Below, piece by piece: positions 34,332 through 42,302 of a stretch of 64,000 bases of DNA. This DNA comes from Streptomyces sp. NBC_01262 (lineage in GTDB: Bacteria; Actinomycetota; Actinomycetes; Streptomycetales; Streptomycetaceae). Numbering within the stretch: position 1 is the stretch's first letter; each line of letters opens with the position of its first letter. Where the stretch lies: positions 9,346,501 through 9,410,500 of the forward strand of contig NZ_CP108462.1 in assembly GCF_036226365.1 (NCBI RefSeq), read 5' to 3'. The notes beneath the pieces were generated by a model. It saw only the letters and a list, made by a program, of their open reading frames with translations, had not been told where the DNA came from and ran no database searches. A program made the translations under genes and the position numbers.

Positions 34332-35975
34332 ATGTCCGACAACTCCTCCCCCCGCTCCGCCCGCCCCGCTTCCGGCTTAAGCCGCCGCCAGGTGCTCGGC
34401 GCGACCGCCCTCGGCGCGGCCGCGCTGGGCGGAACCCTGGCCGGCGCCGGCCAGGCGCGGGCCTCAACGGTCTCGGCCTCCGCCTCCGCCTCGGCCTCCG
34501 TGACCGAACTGCGTGAACGCGCCGTGGTCGTTGGCACCGGCTTCGGCGGCGGCGTGACCGCGCTGAGGCTGGCCCGCGCCGGGGTGTCCACCCTGGTCCT
34601 GGAACGCGGCAAGCGGTGGCCCACCGGCCCCAACGCCGACACGTTCTCCCGCTTCGCCACCATGGACAACCGCTCCGCCTGGCTGACCGACCACCCCGTC
34701 GTCGGCGGCGTCGACAAGACCTGGACCCCCTACACCGGGGTCCTCGAAGCCATCACAGGCGACGGCATGACCGCCATGTGCGGCGCCGCGGTCGGCGGCG
34801 GGTCGCTCGCGTACCACGGCATGACGCTGCAGCCGACGAAGGCGAACTTCGCCGCCTCCATGCCCTTGGCCGCCGGCCTCTACGACGAGCTGAACCTCGT
34901 GCACTATCCCACCGTCGCCCGGATGCTGGGCATCTCCACCGTCCCCTACGACATCCTGGCCAGCGACCCGTACAAGTCCTCGCGCCTCTTCCAGGACATC
35001 GCGCCCCAGGCGGGCCTGACCCCGTTCAAGGTGCCGCTGCCCATCGACTGGAGCTACGTCCGGGGCGAGCTGACCGGCCAGTACACGCCGACGTACACCA
35101 CCAGCGACATCGCCTTCGGCGTCAACAACGGCGGCAAGCACTCGATCGACGTCACCTACCTCGCCCAGGCCGAGTCCACCGGCCTGGCCCGGGTGGCGCC
35201 CCTGCACATCGTCCGCGACCTCGCGATGGACGCGAACAAGCGCTGGGTGCTGTCCGTCGACCGCATCGACACCAGCGGCGCCGTGCAGGAGAAGCTCCGC
35301 ATCACCGCCGACGCGGTGTTCCTCAACGCCGGCTCGCCCGGCACCACGCGCCTCCTGGTCAAGTCCCGCGCCAAGAACCTGATCCCTGACCTGCCCGACG
35401 CCATCGGCACCCAGTGGGGCAACAACGGCGACCGGATCTGGGCCTGGGTCTACCCGACCGGCGACGCCGGAACCCAGCAGGGCGGCCCCGCCTGCATCGG
35501 CGGCACCGCCCCCGACAGCCCCATACCGCTCACCGTCGTCCATGCCGGCTCGCCCGTGCAGACCCCTGGCGTCACGGCGCTCACCGTCGTCGGCTTCGGC
35601 GTCGTCGACGGCGCCGGGACCTGGGCCTACGACGCCGACACCGACGACGCCGTCCTCACCTGGCCCACCGACGCGGACGCCGAACTGCAGCAACTGATCG
35701 CGGCCCGCATGCAGGCCATCGCCACGGTGGGCGGCGGCATGATGATCGACACCAACGCCGGCGGCGCCTCCACCTGGCACTCCCTCGGCGGCGTCCCCAT
35801 GGGCGACGCCGTCGACCTCACCGGCCGCGTCCTCGGCCACAAGGGCCTCTACGTCCTCGACGGCGCCCGCATCCCCGGCTCCACCGGCGCCTGCAACCCG
35901 TCCATGACCATCGCCGCCCTCGCCGAACACAGCATGCAGACCATCGTCCGCCAGGACGTCGGCCGCGCGTTCTGA
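34332..35975 (+). CDS. Secreted GMC-family oxidoreductase, cholesterol-oxidase-like
   Basis: This is a 547-residue FAD enzyme exported by the Tat pathway: SRRQVLGATALGAAALGG is the signal, ending near 45. The nucleotide fold starts VVVGTGFGGGVTALRLARAG. The C-terminus has WHSLGGVPMGDAVDLTGRV, GLYVLDGARIPGSTGACNPSMTIAALAE, matching class I cholesterol oxidases, with His in WHSLGG and Asn in CNP as catalytic candidates. Length and order fit; sterol specificity is inferred. ATG 34332 follows GGGAG. The run of Ala/Ser codons before the domain is a flexible linker. A strong terminator follows. Confidence 0.87.
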   Translation: MSDNSSPRSARPASGLSRRQVLGATALGAAALGGTLAGAGQARASTVSASASASASVTELRERAVVVGTGFGGGVTALRLARAGVSTLVLERGKRWPTGPNADTFSRFATMDNRSAWLTDHPVVGGVDKTWTPYTGVLEAITGDGMTAMCGAAVGGGSLAYHGMTLQPTKANFAASMPLAAGLYDELNLVHYPTVARMLGISTVPYDILASDPYKSSRLFQDIAPQAGLTPFKVPLPIDWSYVRGELTGQYTPTYTTSDIAFGVNNGGKHSIDVTYLAQAESTGLARVAPLHIVRDLAMDANKRWVLSVDRIDTSGAVQEKLRITADAVFLNAGSPGTTRLLVKSRAKNLIPDLPDAIGTQWGNNGDRIWAWVYPTGDAGTQQGGPACIGGTAPDSPIPLTVVHAGSPVQTPGVTALTVVGFGVVDGAGTWAYDADTDDAVLTWPTDADAELQQLIAARMQAIATVGGGMMIDTNAGGASTWHSLGGVPMGDAVDLTGRVLGHKGLYVLDGARIPGSTGACNPSMTIAALAEHSMQTIVRQDVGRAF

Positions 35976-35992
35976 GCCCTCGTCCTTGCCCT

Positions 35993-36035
35993 CGCCTTCG
36001 CCCCGGACCCGGAAGCCCGGTCCGGGGCGAAGGCG
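35993..36035 (+). terminator. Terminator after the GMC oxidase
   Basis: CGCCTTCGCCCCGGACC at 35993-36009 pairs perfectly with GGTCCGGGGCGAAGGCG at 36019-36035, a 17-bp stem with a 9-base loop, followed by TTT. Confidence 0.8.
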
Positions 36036-36107
36036 TTTGCGTCGGCGTTGCGATGACGAGGAAGCGATGGGGAGCGGATCCGAGATGGCGTAGCCTTACG
36101 ACATTGA

Positions 36108-36119
36108 TTGGCCGACCAA
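36108..36119 (+). promoter_or_regulatory. Remote MarR operator copy E before the cupin gene
   Basis: TTGGCCGACCAA, identical in all 12 bases to copy A at 18773. It is followed by the AT-rich AATAATTG, a possible -10, and lies 50 bases before the cupin ATG. This is the only copy outside the 18.7-19.6 kb cluster. Confidence 0.65.
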
Positions 36120-36169
36120 ATAATTGCATCGGTCACTGCATCACCGACCCGCGCGGAAGGATCCGGACC

Positions 36170-36637
36170 ATGACCATGGCATTCCTGGCCCAACCCGAAC
36201 AGCAGCAGACCCTTGAGTGGCTGGACGGCGGCACGTTCTCCGTCCTCCTGGACAGCCAGGCCACGAACGGGCAACTCACCGTGGGAAGGTTCGCGGTCGG
36301 CAAGGGCGAGGCGCCGCCGTTCCACATGCACACCCGCGAGGACGAGATGTTCATGCTCATCAAGGGCGAGGCGCTGCTCTGGGTCGGCGAGGAGCGGATG
36401 GAGCTGTCCGAAGGTGGCATCGTCTACCTGCCCAAGAACATTCCGCACGGCTACCGCATCACCTCGGACACCGCCGACCTCCTGATGATCGCCACCCCCG
36501 GGGGCATCGAGGGGATGTTCCGGTACGCCGGGCGCGACGTGGCCACCCCCCGGCCCAAGGACTTCGCCATCGCGCCCGAGCGGCTGGCCGAAGCCGCCGA
36601 GAAGTACGGACAGGTCATCGTCGGCCCGCCGCGCTGA
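36170..36637 (+). CDS. Cupin-domain protein (quercetinase-like)
   Basis: This is a 155-residue single-domain cupin. The metal-binding motifs are visible: PPFHMHTREDEMFMLIKGEAL (G(X)5HXHXXXXE-like, with two His and one Glu) and PKNIPHGYRITSD (second His). Such proteins act as dioxygenases or sensors for flavonoids and other phenolics. ATG 36170 follows GGAAGG. It stands alone between the GMC oxidase and an AraC gene. The remote MarR operator copy in front ties it to the OYE regulon. Confidence 0.82.
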   Translation: MTMAFLAQPEQQQTLEWLDGGTFSVLLDSQATNGQLTVGRFAVGKGEAPPFHMHTREDEMFMLIKGEALLWVGEERMELSEGGIVYLPKNIPHGYRITSDTADLLMIATPGGIEGMFRYAGRDVATPRPKDFAIAPERLAEAAEKYGQVIVGPPR

Positions 36638-36659
36638 CGCTCCGCGGAAGTCGCCCCCA

Positions 36660-37454
36660 TCACCGCGAACGGGCATACCGGCCCGGGGCGATGCCCACGA
36701 CCCGCCTGAAGTGCCGGGACAGGTGGGACTGGTCGTAGAAGCCGGCGGCGGTCGCCACCGCGCCCGGCGGCCGGCCGTCGAGGAGCAGCCGTCGGGCCAG
36801 GTCGACGCGCCGGGACATCACGTACTGGTGGGGTGCGATGCCGAAGGCGGAGCTGAAGGCGCGTACGAGATGCGTGGGGTGGGCGTGGAGCAGGCGGGCG
36901 GCCTCCGCCAGGGCGACGCCTTCGAGCAGCCGCCCGTCGAGGAGGTCGCGCAGGTCGTGGGCGATGCCGCGGGCGGGCTCCGTACCGCCGGGGGCCGGCC
37001 CGGGCCGCAGGCGCTCGCGCAGCCGCTCGCTGATGAACGCCAGACGGCTCTCCGCCTCGAACTCGTCGCCCCGGTTGGCCAGGGCTGTGTGCAGCTGCCC
37101 GACGCGCCTGCGCAGCACGGGGTCGGCGAGGTCCGGGCCGTCCACCGCGGGTCCGATGAAGCTCTCGTCCAGCTGTGTCATGTCGAGGTAGAGCACGCGC
37201 TTGCGGAAGCCGTGAGCGGTGGCCGGCGACCCGTTGTGCGGGACCTGCGGCGGGAGCAGGCTCACGGTGTCGCCCGGCGTGCCGCGCTCGTGCCGGTCCA
37301 GGTCGTACCGGACCGCGCCGTCGTCGACGATCAGCAGGGTCCAGGCGTCGTGGACGTGCATGGGGTACGCGTGCTCGATGAAATGGGCGTGGAATACCTC
37401 TACGACGCCCGCGACCGGCGGGCGCCAAGCAGAGATCTCCTGCCGGGGCTTCAC
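36660..37454 (-). CDS. AraC family transcriptional regulator
   Basis: This is a 264-residue regulator. A cupin-like sensor domain occupies ~15-100 (HFIEHAYPMHVHDAWTLLIVDDG). The double helix-turn-helix spans ~160-262: ALAEAARLLHAHPTHLVRAFSSAFGIAPHQYVMSRRVDLARRLLLDG and AGFYDQSHLSRHFRRVVGIAPGRYA. GTG 37454 (KPRQEISAW) is taken as the start; no ribosome site is evident, so a leaderless message is possible. It is divergent from the DUF2000 gene 50 bases away, its likely target. Confidence 0.87.
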   Translation of the reverse strand: MKPRQEISAWRPPVAGVVEVFHAHFIEHAYPMHVHDAWTLLIVDDGAVRYDLDRHERGTPGDTVSLLPPQVPHNGSPATAHGFRKRVLYLDMTQLDESFIGPAVDGPDLADPVLRRRVGQLHTALANRGDEFEAESRLAFISERLRERLRPGPAPGGTEPARGIAHDLRDLLDGRLLEGVALAEAARLLHAHPTHLVRAFSSAFGIAPHQYVMSRRVDLARRLLLDGRPPGAVATAAGFYDQSHLSRHFRRVVGIAPGRYARSR

Positions 37455-37503
37455 GCTAAGAACGTACAAGACGCGGACCGCGTGCACCCGGGAGTCTCGA
37501 AGC

Positions 37504-37956
37504 ATGAGAACCGAGACCGAGACCGAGACCCTGACCGATAACCCTGTTCGCTTCGACACCAAGATCGCCGTACTGCTGCGCGACGACCTGGAGCCCTGGC
37601 AGCGGCTGAATGTGACCGCCTTCCTGGTCAGCGGGCTCGGCACGGCCTCACCCGAGGTGATCGGCGAGCCGTACGCGGACGCCGACGGCACCGCGTATCT
37701 GCCGATGTTCCGCCAGCCCGTCCTGGTCTTCCAGGGGACGAAGGAGACGCTGACCGCCGCGCACGGTCGCGCGCTGTCCCGCTCACTGCCGAGCGCCGTG
37801 TTCACCTCGGATCTCTTCGGCACGGGCAACGACCGAGACAACCGGGCGGCGGTACGGGCCGTGGGCAGGGATCAGCTCGATCTGGTCGGGCTGGCCGTCC
37901 ACGGGCCGCGCAACGCGGTGGACAAGGTCCTCAAGGGCGCGCGTATGCATCCTTGA
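37504..37956 (+). CDS. DUF2000 family protein
   Basis: This 150-residue cytoplasmic protein has DUF2000 features: FDTKIAVLLRDDLEPWQRLNVTAFLVSGL, the central YLPMFRQPVLVFQGTKETL, and a C-terminal LVGLAVHGPRNAVDKVLKG. Members are short alpha/beta proteins of unknown role, often next to an AraC regulator as here. The N-terminus begins with an (ET)-repeat, TETETETLT, encoded by a short GAGACC tandem that could vary in copy number. Confidence 0.82.
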   Translation: MRTETETETLTDNPVRFDTKIAVLLRDDLEPWQRLNVTAFLVSGLGTASPEVIGEPYADADGTAYLPMFRQPVLVFQGTKETLTAAHGRALSRSLPSAVFTSDLFGTGNDRDNRAAVRAVGRDQLDLVGLAVHGPRNAVDKVLKGARMHP

Positions 37957-38034
37957 GCGACCGGCGTCAAAGACGCCCTCGCCTGCGGCTGCGGGGCTGC
38001 GGGCGGGGGGTCTCGGCCGCTTTATCAGTCTGCC

Positions 38035-38892
38035 TTAGTAAATGGATGCGCCGGGAGGCATGGAGTGCCGGCCCGCTGCCGAGAACTGATGGAGCGTCCA
38101 GCCGTGCCCGCGCGGATCGAGCGGGCGAGTGGCCGAGGTGAAGACCTCCGCGGCGCGGCGGTACGACAGACGGCCGCGGCTGGTGGTGAACAGCGGCCCG
38201 TCGATCCGGCCGAGGACGAGTAGGGGCAGCAGCAGCGCCGCACCGTCGCCCCAGCGCAGGGACCCGTCCCCGCGCTGACGGGTGCGGCGGCCGGGCAGGT
38301 TGAGGTCGTCGACGTCGAGCGCGAGGAGACGCTCGATCAGTGCCCCGGTCTCGTACAGGAGATGCCAGAAGGTCTGCTCGCGCAGTGGGGCGCGCAGTTG
38401 CAGGACGGCGCGGGCCTGGTGCGCGTCGATCCGGGACTCCTTGCCTCGTGGCCTCGGAAGGGGCAGGGGGCGCAGCCCGGCGGTGGGATCGCCGGTCAGC
38501 CAGCCCTCCGCCCGCCACCAGGTCACCGCGCCGGCAAGGATCGACAGCTCCCGGTTGGCGGTACGAACGCCGACGGCTGCGGACCGTGCGTCGAACGCGC
38601 TCCGGAGTCGGGCTGCGGCGAGCGGGGTGTCCAGCAGGGGCAGCGGGACGGCCGGGGGAGTGGCGTTGCGGCGGCCCTCGCCCATCGGCGGGGTGTGGTC
38701 CACCAAGGCCCAGGCCCAGGTGGTGAGTGCGATCCGGTAGATCCTGCGTGAGCTGTCGCCCAGGGCGGCGGCGGACAGGAACCGGTCGACGGCGACGGCG
38801 TACTCCACGGGCGGACTCAGCTGACTCAAGTGATCGGCCTCCGTGAGATCAACCGCAGTAAATAAAGTCTGTCCCATGTCTTCAGCCATCAT
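38035..38892 (-). CDS. Tyrosine recombinase-like protein, probably truncated
   Basis: This is a 285-residue protein. The N-terminal core-binding part (VDRFLSAAALGDSSRRIYRIALTTWAWALVDH) and the catalytic-domain start (FWHLLYETGALIERLLALDVDDL) match phage-type integrases. In that motif the catalytic Arg position (usually YETGARIxE) reads YETGALIER. The following box, normally LHQLRHSAxTH, is replaced by LHQFSAAGRHS, and the protein ends 15 residues later without the catalytic Tyr. It is therefore probably inactive. No attachment-site repeat or excisionase was found. Neighbours are a DUF2000 gene and an MFS gene. Confidence 0.65.
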   Translation of the reverse strand: MMAEDMGQTLFTAVDLTEADHLSQLSPPVEYAVAVDRFLSAAALGDSSRRIYRIALTTWAWALVDHTPPMGEGRRNATPPAVPLPLLDTPLAAARLRSAFDARSAAVGVRTANRELSILAGAVTWWRAEGWLTGDPTAGLRPLPLPRPRGKESRIDAHQARAVLQLRAPLREQTFWHLLYETGALIERLLALDVDDLNLPGRRTRQRGDGSLRWGDGAALLLPLLVLGRIDGPLFTTSRGRLSYRRAAEVFTSATRPLDPRGHGWTLHQFSAAGRHSMPPGASIY

Positions 38893-38968
38893 AGATTGAC
38901 TTGACCTGACTCAAGTTCTTCCGCCCGGGTCCTGGCGTGTCGCCGCCCGGTTCTTGCACCCTGCGTCC

Positions 38969-40225
38969 ATGCCCCTTGACCGCCGCTTCGCGGTGCTGCG
39001 CGAGCGCGACTTCCGCCGTTTCTTCATCGGCTACACCACCTCCCTGCTCGGATCCGCGATGGCCTCGATCGCGCTGACCTTCGCGGTCCTGGAGCGCGGC
39101 GGCGGAGGCACAGAGCTGGGCTGGATCCTGACGGCCAGGATCCTGCCGCTGGTTCTGATGCTGCTCGCGGGCGGGGTGGTCACCGACCGTCTGGGCAGCC
39201 GTCAGGTGATGCTGGCGGCCGACGCCGTGCGCTGCCTCACTCAGCTCGGCCTTGCCGTGCTCCTGCTCGGTGGTGATCCGGGCCTGTGGGCACTGGTCGG
39301 GCTTGTCGCCCTCTGGGGCGCCGCGGAGGCCCTGTTCACCCCCGCTCTCGGTGCCCTCGTTCCGCACATCGTGCGCGCGGACACACTGTCCGACGGCAAC
39401 GCCCTGCTCGACGTCGCGCGTTCAGCGACGTCCATCGCCGGTCCGATGCTCGCCGGGCTGCTGACCGCGGTGGCCGGCGCGGCCTCGGTCCTCGCGATGG
39501 ACGCCGCCAGCTACGCGGTGAGCATCGTCGCGCTGCTCCTGCTGCCCCGCGCGGCGCGGACCACCACGACCGCCTCATCGTTCGTCACCGAACTCCGGGA
39601 GGGCTGGACGCAGTTCAGCTCCCGCACCTGGCTCTGGGCCACCACCGCACACGTATGTCTCTTCAACCTGTTCGTCTGGGCGCCGTTCCTGGTCCTCGGC
39701 CCCGTCGTCGCCGAGCGGCGGCTCGGCGGGGCGACCTCCTGGGGCCTGGTCATGGCTCTTTACGGGAGCGGTGCGGTGGCCGGCGGCCTGGCCATGCTCG
39801 GCCGCCGTCCGAGCCGGCCGCTCCTTGTGGCGACGGCGGCCACCTTCGGCTGGTCACTGCCGTCCACCGCGCTCGCCACCGGCCGACCGCTGCCGTGGAT
39901 CTGCGCCGCCGCACTGGTCGCCGGCATCGGATCGGCGGTGTGCGGCACCCTCCTGGCGACCGCCGTGCAGAGCCAGATCCCGCCAGGCATGGTCGCCCGG
40001 GTCAACGCCTACGGCGCCTTCGGAGCGTTCGTCCTCGGACCCGTCGGGCTGGCCGCCGCCGGGCCCGTCTCCGTACTCGTCGGCACCTCGGGGGTGTTGG
40101 GCTTCGGCGCAATGTGGCAGATCACGGCGGTGACCGTGATCCTCGCGCTTCCCGCGATACGCGCCGGGCTTCCGCAACCGTCGCATGACGCGACCGTGCC
40201 GTCCTCCGCCCGAACGCCGACGTGA
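38969..40225 (+). CDS. MFS transporter (MFS_3 / enterobactin-exporter type)
   Basis: This 418-residue membrane protein has about 11-12 hydrophobic segments. The opening LRERDFRRFFIGYTTSLLGSAMASIALTFAVLERG and loop VTDRLGSRQVMLAAD are characteristic of EntS-like exporters. Its substrate is unknown. ATG 38969 (MPLDRRFAVLRERDF) is preferred to an in-frame TTG five codons upstream. It converges on the nitronate monooxygenase gene with seven bases between stops. Confidence 0.88.
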   Translation: MPLDRRFAVLRERDFRRFFIGYTTSLLGSAMASIALTFAVLERGGGGTELGWILTARILPLVLMLLAGGVVTDRLGSRQVMLAADAVRCLTQLGLAVLLLGGDPGLWALVGLVALWGAAEALFTPALGALVPHIVRADTLSDGNALLDVARSATSIAGPMLAGLLTAVAGAASVLAMDAASYAVSIVALLLLPRAARTTTTASSFVTELREGWTQFSSRTWLWATTAHVCLFNLFVWAPFLVLGPVVAERRLGGATSWGLVMALYGSGAVAGGLAMLGRRPSRPLLVATAATFGWSLPSTALATGRPLPWICAAALVAGIGSAVCGTLLATAVQSQIPPGMVARVNAYGAFGAFVLGPVGLAAAGPVSVLVGTSGVLGFGAMWQITAVTVILALPAIRAGLPQPSHDATVPSSARTPT

Positions 40226-40232
40226 AGTGAGG

Positions 40233-41204
40233 TCACTGCCTCCCGGCTCGGGCCAGGGCGTCCTCGGCCTGCGCGGCCAGGGCGGCGACGAGGTCGGCCG
40301 CAGGCGGGAGGTCGGTGATGAGGTCGACCGCCTCGCCGGCCCATACGGGCAGCGGGGGCACCTCGCCCCGTGCCACGTCGTCCTGGTAGGCCGCCTGCGC
40401 CTCGGGATCCGCGGCGAGTTCCGCTTCGCGGCCCCGCCATTGGTCGAGGTAGCGGTGGCCCAGGGTGCGAGCGGTGTACCGCGAGGGCCACTTGGCGCCG
40501 CGCGCGATGTCCAGGACACGGTTGCGTTCGGTGTCCTGCCCGCGCCCCTCGACGATCGCGGCGGCGATCGACGGATGGACCAGGGCTTCGGCCGTGGCCT
40601 GGAAGCGGGTGCCGATGACCGCACCCGCCGCGCCCAGGGCCAGGGCCGCGGCCACCCCGCGCCCATCCGCGATCCCGCCGGCCGCCAGCACCGGCACAGG
40701 CTCCGCCAGGTCCACCACCAGCGGTACGAACGGCAAGGTGGACCGTCCGTGCCGGGCGCCGTGCCCACCGCTCTCCGTACCCTGCGCCACGATGACGTCG
40801 GCCCCCAGGTCCACCGCCTGCCGCGCCTCCTCCAGGTCGGTGACCTGGAGGATCAGTGCCGCGCCCGCCCGGCGTACGCGCTCTGCGAAAGGGCTCGGGT
40901 CCCCGAAGGACAACATCACCGCCCTCGGGCCGTGCTCCAACACCCGCTCGACCGTGCCGACATCGATCGCCCAGGTCCACAGACCGATGCCCCAGGGGCC
41001 TACGGCGCCCCGCGCCGCGATGGGCAGCTCACGGGCCAGCCACTCCGCGTCCCCGTTCCCCGAGCCCAGCAACCCGAGCCCGCCGCCGCGCGACACGGCC
41101 GCCACCAGCTCGCCACCGGCCGTACCGCCCATCGGCGCCAGCGCGATCGGATGCCGCACACCGAACAACTTCGTGAAGGCCGTCGACAGCGTCATGACCG
41201 TCAT
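40233..41204 (-). CDS. Nitronate monooxygenase family protein
   Basis: This is a 323-residue FMN-dependent TIM-barrel enzyme that oxidises alkyl nitronates. It has TKLFGVRHPIALAPMGGTAGG at the start, the phosphate-binding VPVLAAGGIADGRGVAAALALGAAGAVIGTRF, and VIVAQGTESGGHGARHG with the catalytic histidine. Three ATG codons (41207, 41204, 41195) compete for the start. A GGGGG run lies directly before the first; 41204 is a compromise. It is divergent from an AraC gene. Confidence 0.87.
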   Translation of the reverse strand: MTVMTLSTAFTKLFGVRHPIALAPMGGTAGGELVAAVSRGGGLGLLGSGNGDAEWLARELPIAARGAVGPWGIGLWTWAIDVGTVERVLEHGPRAVMLSFGDPSPFAERVRRAGAALILQVTDLEEARQAVDLGADVIVAQGTESGGHGARHGRSTLPFVPLVVDLAEPVPVLAAGGIADGRGVAAALALGAAGAVIGTRFQATAEALVHPSIAAAIVEGRGQDTERNRVLDIARGAKWPSRYTARTLGHRYLDQWRGREAELAADPEAQAAYQDDVARGEVPPLPVWAGEAVDLITDLPPAADLVAALAAQAEDALARAGRQ

Positions 41205-41298
41205 CATCCCCCAGGAGGCCTGGACCCATGGGGAGTTGAGCCCCTCATGAAAGGATGTCGGCGGTAGCGCCCGGCGGTGGTATCGGGGAGGGGACGCA

Positions 41299-42288
41299 AT
41301 GATCGGGACCGTGTTCCGGAGCGAGGACGTACCCCCGGGAGACAGATTCGACCACTGGCGAGAGCTCATCGGCCGGACGCGCTCACCCAGCGACATGAGC
41401 AGTGTCCACGCCGCCGACTTCTGGGCGGAACAACGCCTGATGGAGCTCGGGCCGGTGACCGTATGGCCCACGTCCTTCCTGCCGACCCGCTACCGGCGCA
41501 GCCCGAAACTGGTGCGCCAGTCCGACCCCGAGATGTACCACCTCACCCTGCTCCTCGACGGAGGGCTGGCTCTCGACCACGCCGGGCGGACCAGCACCTT
41601 CGGTCCACGCGACCTGCACCTGGCCGACAGCTCGCAGCCGTACGATCTGCGGCCGGCGGACCACCGCGAGCGCCGCGTCATCGAGGGCGTGGGCGTGGAC
41701 TTCCCCAAGGCGCTGCTTCCCCTGCCCCCGCACCGGGTACGCGAGCTGCTGGGCCGCTCGCAGTCCGGGCGGGAGGGCCTCGGGGCCCTGCTGGCGGAGT
41801 ACCTCGTCGGTCTCGGACGGCAGGCCGAAACCCTCCGGCCGTCCGACGCGCCACGCCTGGGCACGGTCGTACTCGACCTGGTGTCCGCCTGGTTCGCCCA
41901 TGTGCTGGACGCCGAGGCGGCCCTGCCGCCGGAGACCCGCCAGCAGGCCATGGCAAGCCGCATCCAGGCGTTCATCCGGCAGAACCTGCACGACCCCGAG
42001 CTGACGCCGCCCGTGATCGCCGCCGCGCACCACATATCCCTCAGCTACCTGTACCGGATCTTTCAGCCCCAGCTGCAGGGCGACACGGTCGCGGCCTGGA
42101 TCCGCACCCGCCGGCTGGAGGGCGCCCGCCGCGACCTGGCGGACGCCTCGCTGCGCACCACGCCGATCCACGCCATCGCCGCCCGCTGGGGCTTCCCCCG
42201 CGCCTCCGACTTCACCCGCGCCTTCCGCACCGCGTACGGGCTCTCTCCCAAGGAATGCCGGTTCCAGGGACCGTCCGAGGGGGAGTAG
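41299..42288 (+). CDS. AraC family regulator with AraC-binding-like domain
   Basis: This is a 329-residue regulator. The sensor half (MIGTVFRSEDVPPGDRFDHWRELIGRT ... YHLTLLLDGG) is the AraC_binding_2 type found in many Streptomyces regulators. The DNA-binding half at ~220-322 has TPPVIAAAHHISLSYLYRIFQPQ and IAARWGFPRASDFTRAFRTAYGLSPKE. It is divergent from the nitronate monooxygenase gene. Its stop lies 14 bases from the stop of the converging FAD oxidoreductase gene. Confidence 0.88.
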   Translation: MIGTVFRSEDVPPGDRFDHWRELIGRTRSPSDMSSVHAADFWAEQRLMELGPVTVWPTSFLPTRYRRSPKLVRQSDPEMYHLTLLLDGGLALDHAGRTSTFGPRDLHLADSSQPYDLRPADHRERRVIEGVGVDFPKALLPLPPHRVRELLGRSQSGREGLGALLAEYLVGLGRQAETLRPSDAPRLGTVVLDLVSAWFAHVLDAEAALPPETRQQAMASRIQAFIRQNLHDPELTPPVIAAAHHISLSYLYRIFQPQLQGDTVAAWIRTRRLEGARRDLADASLRTTPIHAIAARWGFPRASDFTRAFRTAYGLSPKECRFQGPSEGE

Positions 42289-42302
42289 TCCACAGGTACG
42301 CG

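Noticed and set aside
38821..38916. 11-bp direct repeat CTGACTCAAGT (38821 and 38906) as attachment sites of the damaged integrase
   Set aside because: The copies are only 85 bases apart, around the integrase start itself, and enclose no element; more likely chance or a regulatory motif.
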